NCBI GenBank assembly: GCA_017302505.1
Contig: JAFLDH010000010.1
Coordinates: 1 to 49,180, forward strand
Direction of reading: 5' to 3'
DNA length: 49,180 nucleotides
From: Burkholderiales bacterium
GTDB taxonomy: Bacteria; Pseudomonadota; Gammaproteobacteria; Burkholderiales; Burkholderiaceae_C
Shown here: piece after piece, positions 42,898 to 49,180 of the stretch
Layout: each line of letters opens with the position of its first letter
How positions within the stretch are numbered: position 1 is the first letter of the stretch
Position numbers and translations under genes: made by a program
The notes under the pieces: generated by a model
What the model was told of the DNA's origin: nothing
What the model saw: the letters and a program-made list of their open reading frames with translations, nothing else
The model's database searches: none

Positions 42898-43469
42898 GGC
42901 ATTCCCCCTTCACGGCCGTCTATGACGCATGCGTTCTATATCCCGCGCCGCTGCGGGACTTCTTGATGTGGCTGGGGCTGTCCGGTCGGTTCCGAGCGCG
43001 CTGGAGCCAAACCATTCACGAGGAGTGGAAACGCAACCTGCTGATCAATCGGCCCGATCTCACCAAGGCGCAAGTCGACCGAACGTCTGACCTGATGGAT
43101 CGTGCCATCCCCGATGGATTGGTAGAAGGGTACGAATCGCTCGCGGCCGGTCTGACCTTGCCCGATCCGGACGACCGCCACGTGCTGGCCGCCGCCATTC
43201 GCTGTGGGGCGAGTGTGATCGTGACATTCAACCAGCGAGATTTCCCGAATGAGCTGCTGGCGCCCTACGGCATCGAATCGCAGCACCCGGATGAGTTCGT
43301 GGACAACTTGCTGGATCTGGATGCGGCTGCAGTCGTCTCGGCCGCACAGCGCCAGCGCGCCCAACTTAGGAACCCGACGATCGACGTCGATCGCTATCTC
43401 GATATCTTGCTGCGCCAAGGCCTGGTCCAGACCACCAAGGTACTTGCCGGCTACCGCACCATCCTCTGA
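42894..43469 (+). CDS. PIN-domain toxin (VapC-like ribonuclease)
   Basis: A 191-residue protein with a PIN fold. Acidic residues are in VYDACVLYPAPLRD (D near residue 11), in the central EEWKRN helix and in LPDPDDRHVLAAAI (about 90-102), followed by ASVIVTFNQRDFP. These form the metal site of RNA-cleaving toxins. It is longer than classical VapC (~130) and belongs to the type with a C-terminal helical extension. It is co-translated with its HTH antitoxin and lies 17 bases before cap6 on the same strand. Confidence 0.87.
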   Translation: MRHSPFTAVYDACVLYPAPLRDFLMWLGLSGRFRARWSQTIHEEWKRNLLINRPDLTKAQVDRTSDLMDRAIPDGLVEGYESLAAGLTLPDPDDRHVLAAAIRCGASVIVTFNQRDFPNELLAPYGIESQHPDEFVDNLLDLDAAAVVSAAQRQRAQLRNPTIDVDRYLDILLRQGLVQTTKVLAGYRTIL

Positions 43470-43486
43470 CCTGTTGAGACACACGG

Positions 43487-44401
43487 ATGACCAAGAATCC
43501 CCCGACGGATGTATCCCTGCCGAAAGGCATCCACCGAAGCTGGAAGCTGCCGGACGCCTCGCTGGGCGCGCTGTGGGATTCAATCGTGATGGACGAGGCG
43601 CGCAAGAAGCAACTGCTCTCTCAGGCGATCGTCAACTTCACGGTACGACCCAAGGTGGAGCGCACGGTGTTGCCGCTGCATGGTGTGATTCTGCTGGTGG
43701 GACCACCGGGAACGGGAAAGACATCATTGGCGCGCGGCCTGGCGCACCGCGTGGCGGAATCGTTCCCTTCGGGGAAGTTTCGTTTGCTTGAAGTCGATCC
43801 TCATACGCTGACCAGTTCTGCGATGGGAAAGACACAGCGCGCAGTGGCGGAACTCTTCTCGCAATCTATCGCCGAAGCTGCCGCGGTGGGGCCTACCATC
43901 GTGCTGCTCGACGAAGTTGAGACTCTTGCAGCGGACCGATCGAAGCTCAGCCTGGAGGCCAATCCCGTCGACGTCCATCGTGCGACAGACGCGGTGCTGG
44001 TTCAGTTGGACATCCTTGCCGAGCAACACCCGCATCTGTTGTTCGTGGCCACCAGTAATTTCCCGCAAGCGGTCGACAGCGCCTTCATGTCTCGTTGCGA
44101 CATGGTGATGGAGGTGCCGTTGCCGGGCAAAGAGGCATGCAAACAGATACTCATTGAGTGTTTGAAGGGGCTGGCCAAGACCTTTCCGCACATCGGCAAA
44201 ATTGCCTCGGGGGCCCAGTTCGACGCTTGCGTCGGCGAATGCGTGGGGCTGGACGGCCGCGCCATCCGAAAGGTGGTAGCAAACGCGCTTGCCGCAGATC
44301 CCCAAGTGGCAATCGATCCCAACAAGTTGTCGATCGATCATCTGCGCAGTGCGATCGGCCAAGCCAAGCAAGCGCGTCTTCAAGGAGGAAAGCAACGATG
44401 A
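43487..44401 (+). CDS. cap6: TRIP13/Pch2-like AAA+ ATPase of type III CBASS
   Basis: An AAA+ remodeller of 304 residues that opens HORMA proteins and keeps the CD-NTase inactive until infection. Walker A is GPPGTGKTSLARGL (about 74-87), Walker B IVLLDEVETLA (about 138-148), sensor 1 ATSN and a C-terminal sensor 2 GLDGRAIRK. It lacks the large N-terminal domain of eukaryotic TRIP13 but has its own short N-terminal segment. It overlaps the next gene by four bases (ATGA). It is the first gene of the CBASS block and may be read from the toxin-antitoxin promoter. Confidence 0.9.
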   Translation: MTKNPPTDVSLPKGIHRSWKLPDASLGALWDSIVMDEARKKQLLSQAIVNFTVRPKVERTVLPLHGVILLVGPPGTGKTSLARGLAHRVAESFPSGKFRLLEVDPHTLTSSAMGKTQRAVAELFSQSIAEAAAVGPTIVLLDEVETLAADRSKLSLEANPVDVHRATDAVLVQLDILAEQHPHLLFVATSNFPQAVDSAFMSRCDMVMEVPLPGKEACKQILIECLKGLAKTFPHIGKIASGAQFDACVGECVGLDGRAIRKVVANALAADPQVAIDPNKLSIDHLRSAIGQAKQARLQGGKQR

Positions 44402-44868
44402 CCACTGTCGTCAGTCGAACGTTCCGAAGCAGCCCGCATCGCGATGCACTGCAAACCTGGGACGCTATTGTTGAGCTGCTCACACAGGGTAAAGAGAGTG
44501 CCGCTCGCACGGAACTCAAAGCGGTAGCAGGAGTAGCGGCCAGCCTGATCACCGATCAGGCGCCCAAGGGTGCGCCCATCGTGGCGACCTGTGACGGGCC
44601 ACGAACCCGCATCTACTGCCTTTTCGACGAGGATGCCATCGATGGCAGCGATGCCAGCGAAGACGCGCTGGGTTTCGAGCCGCTGAAGGGCGACTGGGCG
44701 GTGTCTCTGCCGTGCCCAAAGGACGAACTCACCTGGGTTCAGGCGTCTCTGAAAAAGCACAGCACACGCATCACTGCGAGGGACATGACCCAGGGCATTG
44801 CCACCGACGAACGGTCCGCCAGTGCACAGGCGCTTTCGCTCGACCTTGGAGGGTTCCTCAAGTCATGA
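44398..44868 (+). CDS. second HORMA-type protein of type III CBASS
   Basis: A 156-residue protein with a mixed alpha/beta composition, placed between cap6 and the clear HORMA gene. Its position corresponds to the second HORMA (HORMA3/Cap8) in the P. aeruginosa type III system. Recognition rests mostly on position and size; HORMA sequence conservation is weak. It may bind the other HORMA protein or the TRIP13-like ATPase. Coupled by ATGA overlaps on both sides. Confidence 0.75.
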   Translation: MTTVVSRTFRSSPHRDALQTWDAIVELLTQGKESAARTELKAVAGVAASLITDQAPKGAPIVATCDGPRTRIYCLFDEDAIDGSDASEDALGFEPLKGDWAVSLPCPKDELTWVQASLKKHSTRITARDMTQGIATDERSASAQALSLDLGGFLKS

Positions 44869-45365
44869 GTACCGTCGCCACCTACTCGTACACGCATTCG
44901 GTCACGTATGTGACGGACAACATCCTCAAGAGCCTCAAGGACATCATCCGGCTCAGTGGTCTGGATCCCGAGTTCTTCGCCGATCGATGGGAGAGCAACA
45001 CGCGCGCGATCAAGACCTGGCTCGGAACTGGCGATCTGCGAAAAGTCATCCTGGAGGTCTACGACCCAGCGACAGACAAGCTAGTCACTCGATGGGACAT
45101 TGACATCGTGTACGGCTGGTCGGATGGAGACGGCAGCTTCTGGACGGATACCGAACAATTGAAATACGCGATCAAGAAGGCTGGACTGCTGCCTTCGCAG
45201 GCCAAGTACAAGCTCTTGCTGGACACGAAGCCAGAACGTCCAGATGTGGACGGCTGGAGCAAGGGTAGCTACCGGTCAACAGATGGGATGGTCAAGCAGA
45301 GCCTCGGCTCGACCGTCGAACACAGTGGCCTGGCGGGGCAGGCCGGATATTGGAGGCAGCGCTGA
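44865..45365 (+). CDS. cap7: bacterial HORMA-domain protein of type III CBASS
   Basis: A 166-residue HORMA protein. It starts [20 protein letters not shown], followed by [13 protein letters not shown], the recognisable beginning of the bacHORMA_1 family, then the core strands ([21 protein letters not shown]) and a C-terminal safety-belt region ending near [14 protein letters not shown] proteins bind a closure peptide when a phage protein is sensed and then activate the CD-NTase. Its stop overlaps the CD-NTase start by one base (TGATG). Confidence 0.87.
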   Translation: MSTVATYSYTHSVTYVTDNILKSLKDIIRLSGLDPEFFADRWESNTRAIKTWLGTGDLRKVILEVYDPATDKLVTRWDIDIVYGWSDGDGSFWTDTEQLKYAIKKAGLLPSQAKYKLLLDTKPERPDVDGWSKGSYRSTDGMVKQSLGSTVEHSGLAGQAGYWRQR

Positions 45366-46267
45366 TGCTATCGATCGATGAAGCTTTCCGGAAGTTCAAA
45401 TCGCGCCTTGAACTCAACGAGCGCGAACAGAAGAACGCCTCGCAGCGCCAGAATGAAGTGCGGGACTACCTGCAGACCAAGTTCGGGATTGCCCGCAGCT
45501 TCTTGACTGGCTCCTATGCGCGGTACACAAAGACCAAGCCTCTGAAAGACATTGACATCTTCTTCGTGCTGAAGGATTCGGAGAAGCACTATCACGGCAA
45601 GGCCGCGTCTGTCGTGCTGGATGACTTTCATGCGGCGTTGGTAGAAAAGTATGGTGCCGCTGCCGTCCGCAAGCAGGCGCGTTCGATCAACGTTGACTTC
45701 GGCGTGCACATCGACGCTGAAGACAATACTGATTACCGCGTGGTCAGTGTGGATGCCGTGCCGGCATTCGACACGGGAAGCGAATACGAGATCCCCGACT
45801 CGGCTTCCGGAAAATGGATCAAGACGGATCCTGAAATCCACAAGGAGCAAGCAACGGCGGCGCATCAGGCCTACGGGAACGAGTGGAAGGGTCTCGTGCG
45901 CATGGTGAAGTACTGGAACAACAATCCCAAGCACGGTACTGACAAGCCGGTAAAGCCATCTTTCCTCATTGAGGTCATGGCGCTGGAATGCCTCTACGGT
46001 GGCTGGGGAGGCTCGTTTGATCGCGAGATCCAGTCGTTCTTCGCCACGCTCGCAGACCGCGTCCACGACGAGTGGCTCGATCCTGCAGGTTTGGGTCCGG
46101 CGATCAGCAACGACATGGACGCCGCACGCAAGCAGCGAGCGCAGGAATTGCTGGCCCAAGCAAGTCGTGACGCAGCAGTTGCCATCGACCATAGCCGGCG
46201 GGGACGTAACCTTGAAGCGCTTCGTGCCTGGCGCACGCTTTTTGGACCGAAGTTTCCATTGTCCTAA
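45365..46267 (+). CDS. cdnD: CD-NTase (CdnD-type cyclic oligonucleotide synthase)
   Basis: A cGAS/DncV-like nucleotidyltransferase of 300 residues. The catalytic signature is [21 protein letters not shown] (helix-turn GS plus D-x-D, about 51-72) and the third aspartate in [10 protein letters not shown] (about 118). It closely resembles, from memory, the enzyme of P. aeruginosa ATCC 27853, which makes cyclic tri-AMP when activated by its HORMA partner. The gene ends 36 bases before nucC. Clade D is assigned by resemblance and not by a tree. Confidence 0.9.
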   Translation: MLSIDEAFRKFKSRLELNEREQKNASQRQNEVRDYLQTKFGIARSFLTGSYARYTKTKPLKDIDIFFVLKDSEKHYHGKAASVVLDDFHAALVEKYGAAAVRKQARSINVDFGVHIDAEDNTDYRVVSVDAVPAFDTGSEYEIPDSASGKWIKTDPEIHKEQATAAHQAYGNEWKGLVRMVKYWNNNPKHGTDKPVKPSFLIEVMALECLYGGWGGSFDREIQSFFATLADRVHDEWLDPAGLGPAISNDMDAARKQRAQELLAQASRDAAVAIDHSRRGRNLEALRAWRTLFGPKFPLS

Positions 46268-46303
46268 GTCCCCGGTTCTCCCACCATCCAATCGAGGTAG
46301 AGC

Positions 46304-47029
46304 ATGTCTCAATGGTCGCTTTCCCAACTGCTGTCGTCGTTGCATGACGATATCCAGCAGCGCCTGTCCGTGGTGCGCAAGAGCTTCGCGCATCCGGGCA
46401 CGAAAGGCGATGCCAGTGAAAACGTCTGGATCAGCATGCTGGACACGTATCTTCCAAAACGATACCAAGCGGCCAAGGCGCACGTGGTGGACAGCTTGGG
46501 AAACTTCAGCCAGCAGATCGACGTCGTGGTGTTTGACCGGCAGTACTCGCCGTTCATTTTCACCTACGAGAACGAGACGATCATCCCTGCCGAAAGCGTG
46601 TATGCCGTGTTCGAGGCCAAGCAAACCGCTGATGCCGCGTTGGTCGCTTATGCGCAAGAGAAAGTGGCCAGCGTGCGCAGGTTGCACCGCACGAGCCTGC
46701 CTATCCCTCACGCCGGTGGAACTTATCCGGCCAAACCGCTCATTCCGATACTTGGCGGCCTGCTCACCTTCGAGAGCGAATGGAGTCCCGCCCTGGGACC
46801 CTCGATGGATAAGGCACTGAAAGCCGAGTTGGCCGATGGGCGTCTTGACGTCGGTTGCGTCGCCGCCCATGGACACTTCTTTCACGACCCTGCCAGCGGA
46901 AACTACAGCTACATCAACGAAAATAAGCCGGCCACGGCGTTTCTGTTCAAGCTGATCGCCCAGCTCCAGTTCAGTGGAACCGTTCCCATGATCGACGTGG
47001 AAGCCTATGGTCAGTGGCTGACGAAGTGA
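46304..47029 (+). CDS. nucC: NucC-type cyclic triadenylate-activated endonuclease
   Basis: CBASS effector of 241 residues. It contains the NucC restriction-like active site IDVVVFDRQYSP (Asp) and YAVFEAKQ (Glu and Lys), and the cA3-binding region HRTSLPIPHAGGTYPAK. NucC trimers assemble into hexamers on cA3 and cut double-stranded DNA non-specifically, killing the infected cell. Length equals known NucC. It is the last gene of the CBASS block. 192 bases with nothing clear follow before the interrupted ATPase gene. Confidence 0.93.
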   Translation: MSQWSLSQLLSSLHDDIQQRLSVVRKSFAHPGTKGDASENVWISMLDTYLPKRYQAAKAHVVDSLGNFSQQIDVVVFDRQYSPFIFTYENETIIPAESVYAVFEAKQTADAALVAYAQEKVASVRRLHRTSLPIPHAGGTYPAKPLIPILGGLLTFESEWSPALGPSMDKALKAELADGRLDVGCVAAHGHFFHDPASGNYSYINENKPATAFLFKLIAQLQFSGTVPMIDVEAYGQWLTK

Positions 47030-47220
47030 CGGCGCGTTCGGTGGGTGTTGGCGGACTGTAATTTATCAAGGCTGAGTGCTTAATCATGGACCACCGTGCG
47101 CGCTGAACGACAGCACGCCATGAAGATATAGGCCGCGATCATCAGGCGACTGAGTTGTAGACGGCAGATAACAACACCAAGACGCGACTCAGAGCGTCTG
47201 TCTGTGTAGGGGGGGGCTAC

Positions 47221-47506
47221 ATGGCAAGCATTCATTCGGAATACCAACGTTTCCTGGTGCACTTGGCGCAGCGGCAGGTGCACGACGACGTGCGCCGACT
47301 TGCGCGCGTGGTACTCGACCACCTGCAGCCCCTTGCGGAGGTGGGCGCTGCACGACGCGGGCGATCCACGCGCCTCGCACCACTGGCTGTTGAGCATCTG
47401 GCGCAGACGCCCGCCGCATTCGACGGAGAGTTGGGTGACCCCGAAGCCGGGCCGGCCCTCGGGAGATTGCATCAGCTCGACGTCGGGCCGTTTCGGGGCT
47501 TCATGC
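47221..47506 (+). pseudogene. N-terminal part of an SMC/RecF-like ATPase split by an insertion sequence
   Basis: From ATG 47221 a frame encodes 95 residues (MASIHSEYQRFLVHLAQRQV... ending FRGFM) and is cut by the IS at 47507. The ending LHQLDVGPFRGF is the first beta strand seen in RecF/SMC-type ATPases just before Walker A. Removing the IS and one ATGC copy joins it in frame with the fragment at 48766. A G8 run (47209-47216) lies four bases before the ATG. The antisense open frame over this region is a shadow. Confidence 0.8.
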
Positions 47507-47558
47507 TGACCTGCCCCCTGTAGACGTACCAATCAAAAGTGGAAGTCCGGGTTCAAGA

Positions 47559-48395
47559 TTACTCGATGGGTATTTGGGTTGATGGGGATTGAGCTGCATC
47601 GCCAGCGCGCTGGCGATGCAGCTCGGCGAAACGAGCCGGTGGCATGCGTCCCAAGCTGCTGTGTGGCCTGACCTCGTTGTAGTCCGTTCGCCAGACCGCC
47701 ACAGCCGTCCTGGCCTGATGCAGGGTCTCAAACCAGCTTTCGTTTAAATGCTCGTCACGGAATTTGCCGTTGAAGCTCTCGATGTAGCCGTTTTGCATGG
47801 GGCGCCCAGGCTGGATCAGGATGTGGCGAATGCCATGCGCCTGCGCCCAAGCCATGAAGGCCCGGCTGGTGAACTCCGGGCCGTTGTCGGTACGCACCGC
47901 CTGCGGGTAACCACGGAACAGCGCAGCGCGATCCAGCACCCGGGTGACGTACTGACCTGAGATGCCAAAGTCCACCGCGATCTCAACACTCTCGTGGCTG
48001 AAGTCATCGGCCACGGTGAGGTACTTCAGCCGCCGGCCACCCGAGAGGCTGTCGCTCACGAAGTCCATGCTCCAGACCTCGTTGACCGTGCGCGCCAGTT
48101 GCAGCGGCACACGTTCGTTGACAGGGCGCTTACCCTTTTTGCGACGGCGCACTGCCAGGTTGGCCTGCCGGTAGAGGCGGTACACGCGCTTGTGATTGAC
48201 CCCGGGGAACTGCGGGCGCAGCAGGTCGTGGATACGCCGGTAGCCAAAGCGGCGGCGCACATGCGCGATCTCCACGATCTTCTCGTGCAGATCCTGCGTG
48301 GCCTGATCGGCCTGCGGCGCATGGCGGTAGCTGTCGCGGGAAAGCCCCACAAGACAGCACGCGCGGCGTTCGGACAAATGGTGTTTACTGACCAT
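47559..48395 (-). CDS. IS3-family transposase OrfB (DDE integrase)
   Basis: Catalytic part of the transposase, 278 residues from the first ATG. The DDE residues are in SMDFVSD, RTDNGPEFTS and the glutamate of YIESFNGKFRDEHLNESWF. The frame stays open upstream of the ATG across the OrfA stop, past GTAAAGC, so the active OrfAB fusion is probably made by a -1 frameshift at that A run, as in IS3 elements. An HTH_21-like region precedes the catalytic core. Confidence 0.92.
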   Translation of the reverse strand: MVSKHHLSERRACCLVGLSRDSYRHAPQADQATQDLHEKIVEIAHVRRRFGYRRIHDLLRPQFPGVNHKRVYRLYRQANLAVRRRKKGKRPVNERVPLQLARTVNEVWSMDFVSDSLSGGRRLKYLTVADDFSHESVEIAVDFGISGQYVTRVLDRAALFRGYPQAVRTDNGPEFTSRAFMAWAQAHGIRHILIQPGRPMQNGYIESFNGKFRDEHLNESWFETLHQARTAVAVWRTDYNEVRPHSSLGRMPPARFAELHRQRAGDAAQSPSTQIPIE

Positions 48396-48427
48396 GATCC
48401 GGATCGCCTCGCGCCTGGCCTGTGGGG

Positions 48428-48694
48428 CTAGCGCTTTACCCCCAGAACGCTCTTGAGCGCGTGCATGTCCAAGTGGGCTTCTGCCAGCAGTCGCTTGAGC
48501 TTGGCGTTCTCGGATTCGAGCTCACGCAGGCGCTGCGCCTCAGAGACCTGCATGCCGCCGAACTTGGCGCGCCACTTGTAGAAAGTGGCATCGCTGAAGC
48601 CGCCGTTGCGGCACAGCTCCTTGATCGGCATGCCCGCTTCGGCTTGCCGCAGGAACCCAATGATCTGTTCCTCGCTGAATCTGCTCTTCTTCAT
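48428..48694 (-). CDS. IS3-family transposase OrfA
   Basis: An 88-residue DNA-binding subunit. KKSRFSEEQIIGFLRQAEAG, then FSDATFYKWRAKFGG form the helix-turn-helix, followed by a leucine zipper (LRELESENAKLKRLLAEAHL). The start at 48694 leaves a usable space after AGGAG; another ATG three codons upstream is too close to it. It overlaps the OrfB reading frame and is needed for the frameshifted fusion. Confidence 0.9.
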   Translation of the reverse strand: MKKSRFSEEQIIGFLRQAEAGMPIKELCRNGGFSDATFYKWRAKFGGMQVSEAQRLRELESENAKLKRLLAEAHLDMHALKSVLGVKR

Positions 48695-48765
48695 GTCCGT
48701 CATTCTCCTGGTGGTTGACGGACTTCACTAACTTCAGACTGGTACGGCTGGTGGGGGGCAGGTCA

Positions 48766-49180
48766 ATGCGTCAGGAGACATTCGACCTCAGCCATGACAT
48801 CACCCTGGTCTACGGTGCGAACGGCACTGGCAAAAGCAGCTTCTGCGAGGCACTGGAAGTCGCGATGCTTGGCTCCATCAGCGAGGCGCAAGTCAAACGG
48901 GTGGACCAAAGGATCTACTGCAACAACGTTCGCCTGCGCCGTCATGTCGCGCCTGTCCTATCGTCCCGGGTGGAAGACCAGCCCCAGGCTGTCCAGCCAG
49001 ATGAAGCCGAATACCGCTTCTGCTTCATCGAGAAGAACCGCCTTGACGACTTTGCCCGCATCGCCGCGCGGACGCCGGGCGACCAGCGGCAACTGATCGC
49101 AACCCTGTTCGGCGTGGACCAGTTCAGCGAATTCGTGCGGGGCTTCAACCCTTTGCTTGATCAGGACCTGATGCTCGCCG
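48766..49180 (+). pseudogene. C-terminal part of the interrupted SMC/RecF-like ATPase, runs off the window
   Basis: The frame resumes at ATG 48766 and continues open to the edge (138 codons). DITLVYGANGTGKSSFCEALE carries a complete Walker A, and RLDDFARIAARTPGDQRQLI is typical of RecF/SMC-type ATPases with a long coiled coil to follow. The ATG is supplied by the target duplication and has a G-rich stretch from the IS end just upstream, so a truncated protein lacking the first strand could still be made. The remainder of the gene and the element lie outside the window. Confidence 0.82.

Larger units (their letters stand above)
47503..48769. mobile_element. IS3-family element (IS407-group-like) with 4-base target duplication
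   Basis: The element spans 47507-48765 (1259 bases). Both ends begin TGACCTGCCCCC and share GTACCA further in. The flanks 47503-47506 and 48766-48769 are identical (ATGC), a 4-base duplication as expected for the IS407 group. It encodes OrfA and OrfB on the minus strand. Intact genes, matching ends and a perfect duplication point to recent insertion. Confidence 0.92.

Noticed and set aside
47080-47532. 150-codon minus-strand frame after nucC
   Set aside because: It crosses the IS boundary and lies opposite the ATPase N-terminus that rejoins in frame across the IS.
128-49180. Second attachment site within the window
   Set aside because: No repeat of the tRNA-Gly 3' end was found; the element continues beyond the right edge.

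Overview
The window is the tRNA-proximal half of an integrative and conjugative element (ICE) of the broad clc/PAGI-2-like, MobH/GI-type class, integrated at a tRNA-Gly(GCC) gene in a high-GC proteobacterium. The host is probably a beta- or gammaproteobacterium; a Burkholderiales host such as Bordetella/Achromobacter is plausible, but I cannot fix the genus from the sequence alone. The chromosome occupies only the first ~130 bases (promoter and tRNA-Gly). The ICE starts at the 3' end of the tRNA and continues past the right edge; the far attachment site is not present.

Layout. (1) 52-2340: tRNA-Gly, a terminator and a P4-type tyrosine integrase whose long C-terminal extension is homologous to the RES-toxin antitoxin encoded 23 kb away. 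(2) 2346-5235: a headless LysR fragment, an Xre regulator with a palindromic operator, a complete LysR and an AT-rich gap. (3) 5236-23247: cargo dominated by osmotic adaptation. It holds a ProXWV-type glycine betaine importer, a RimK-like ATP-grasp/GNAT cluster preceded by two tiny membrane proteins, an outer-membrane porin followed by kdpABC, a PtsN-like protein, kdpD and kdpE, a second GNAT, and trehalose-6-phosphate synthase with a small membrane protein. (4) 23557-42200: the conjugation core. It comprises a MobH relaxase, then two long leftward operons (TraG/TraH/TraU/TrbC-like, then the RAQPRD-to-VirB4/DsbA block), each preceded by the same 15-base motif about 61 bases upstream of its first start codon. 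Accessory genes sit between core blocks: an antitoxin-RES toxin pair plus a DUF3742 protein after the relaxase, and a low-GC HEXXH protein between the two tra operons. (5) 42341-47029: a defence block made of an HTH antitoxin-PIN toxin pair under a tandem-repeat promoter, followed directly by a complete type III CBASS operon (TRIP13-like Cap6, two HORMA-type proteins, CdnD-type CD-NTase, NucC nuclease). (6) 47221 to the end: an SMC/RecF-like ATPase gene split in frame by a complete IS3-family (IS407-group-like) insertion with a 4-base target duplication.

How the parts work together. The integrase and MobH/type IV secretion genes move the element. The RES and PIN pairs probably stabilise it. 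CBASS and the interrupted ATPase (if once functional) protect against phage. The pro/kdp/ots cargo would give the host coordinated uptake of compatible solute and K+ and synthesis of trehalose under osmotic stress. The least expected observations are the integrase-antitoxin domain kinship, the shared motif upstream of both tra operons, the nested inverted repeat ahead of the porin-kdp genes, and the orphan HEXXH protein. All functional assignments come from reading motifs and remembered family features; no database search was run.
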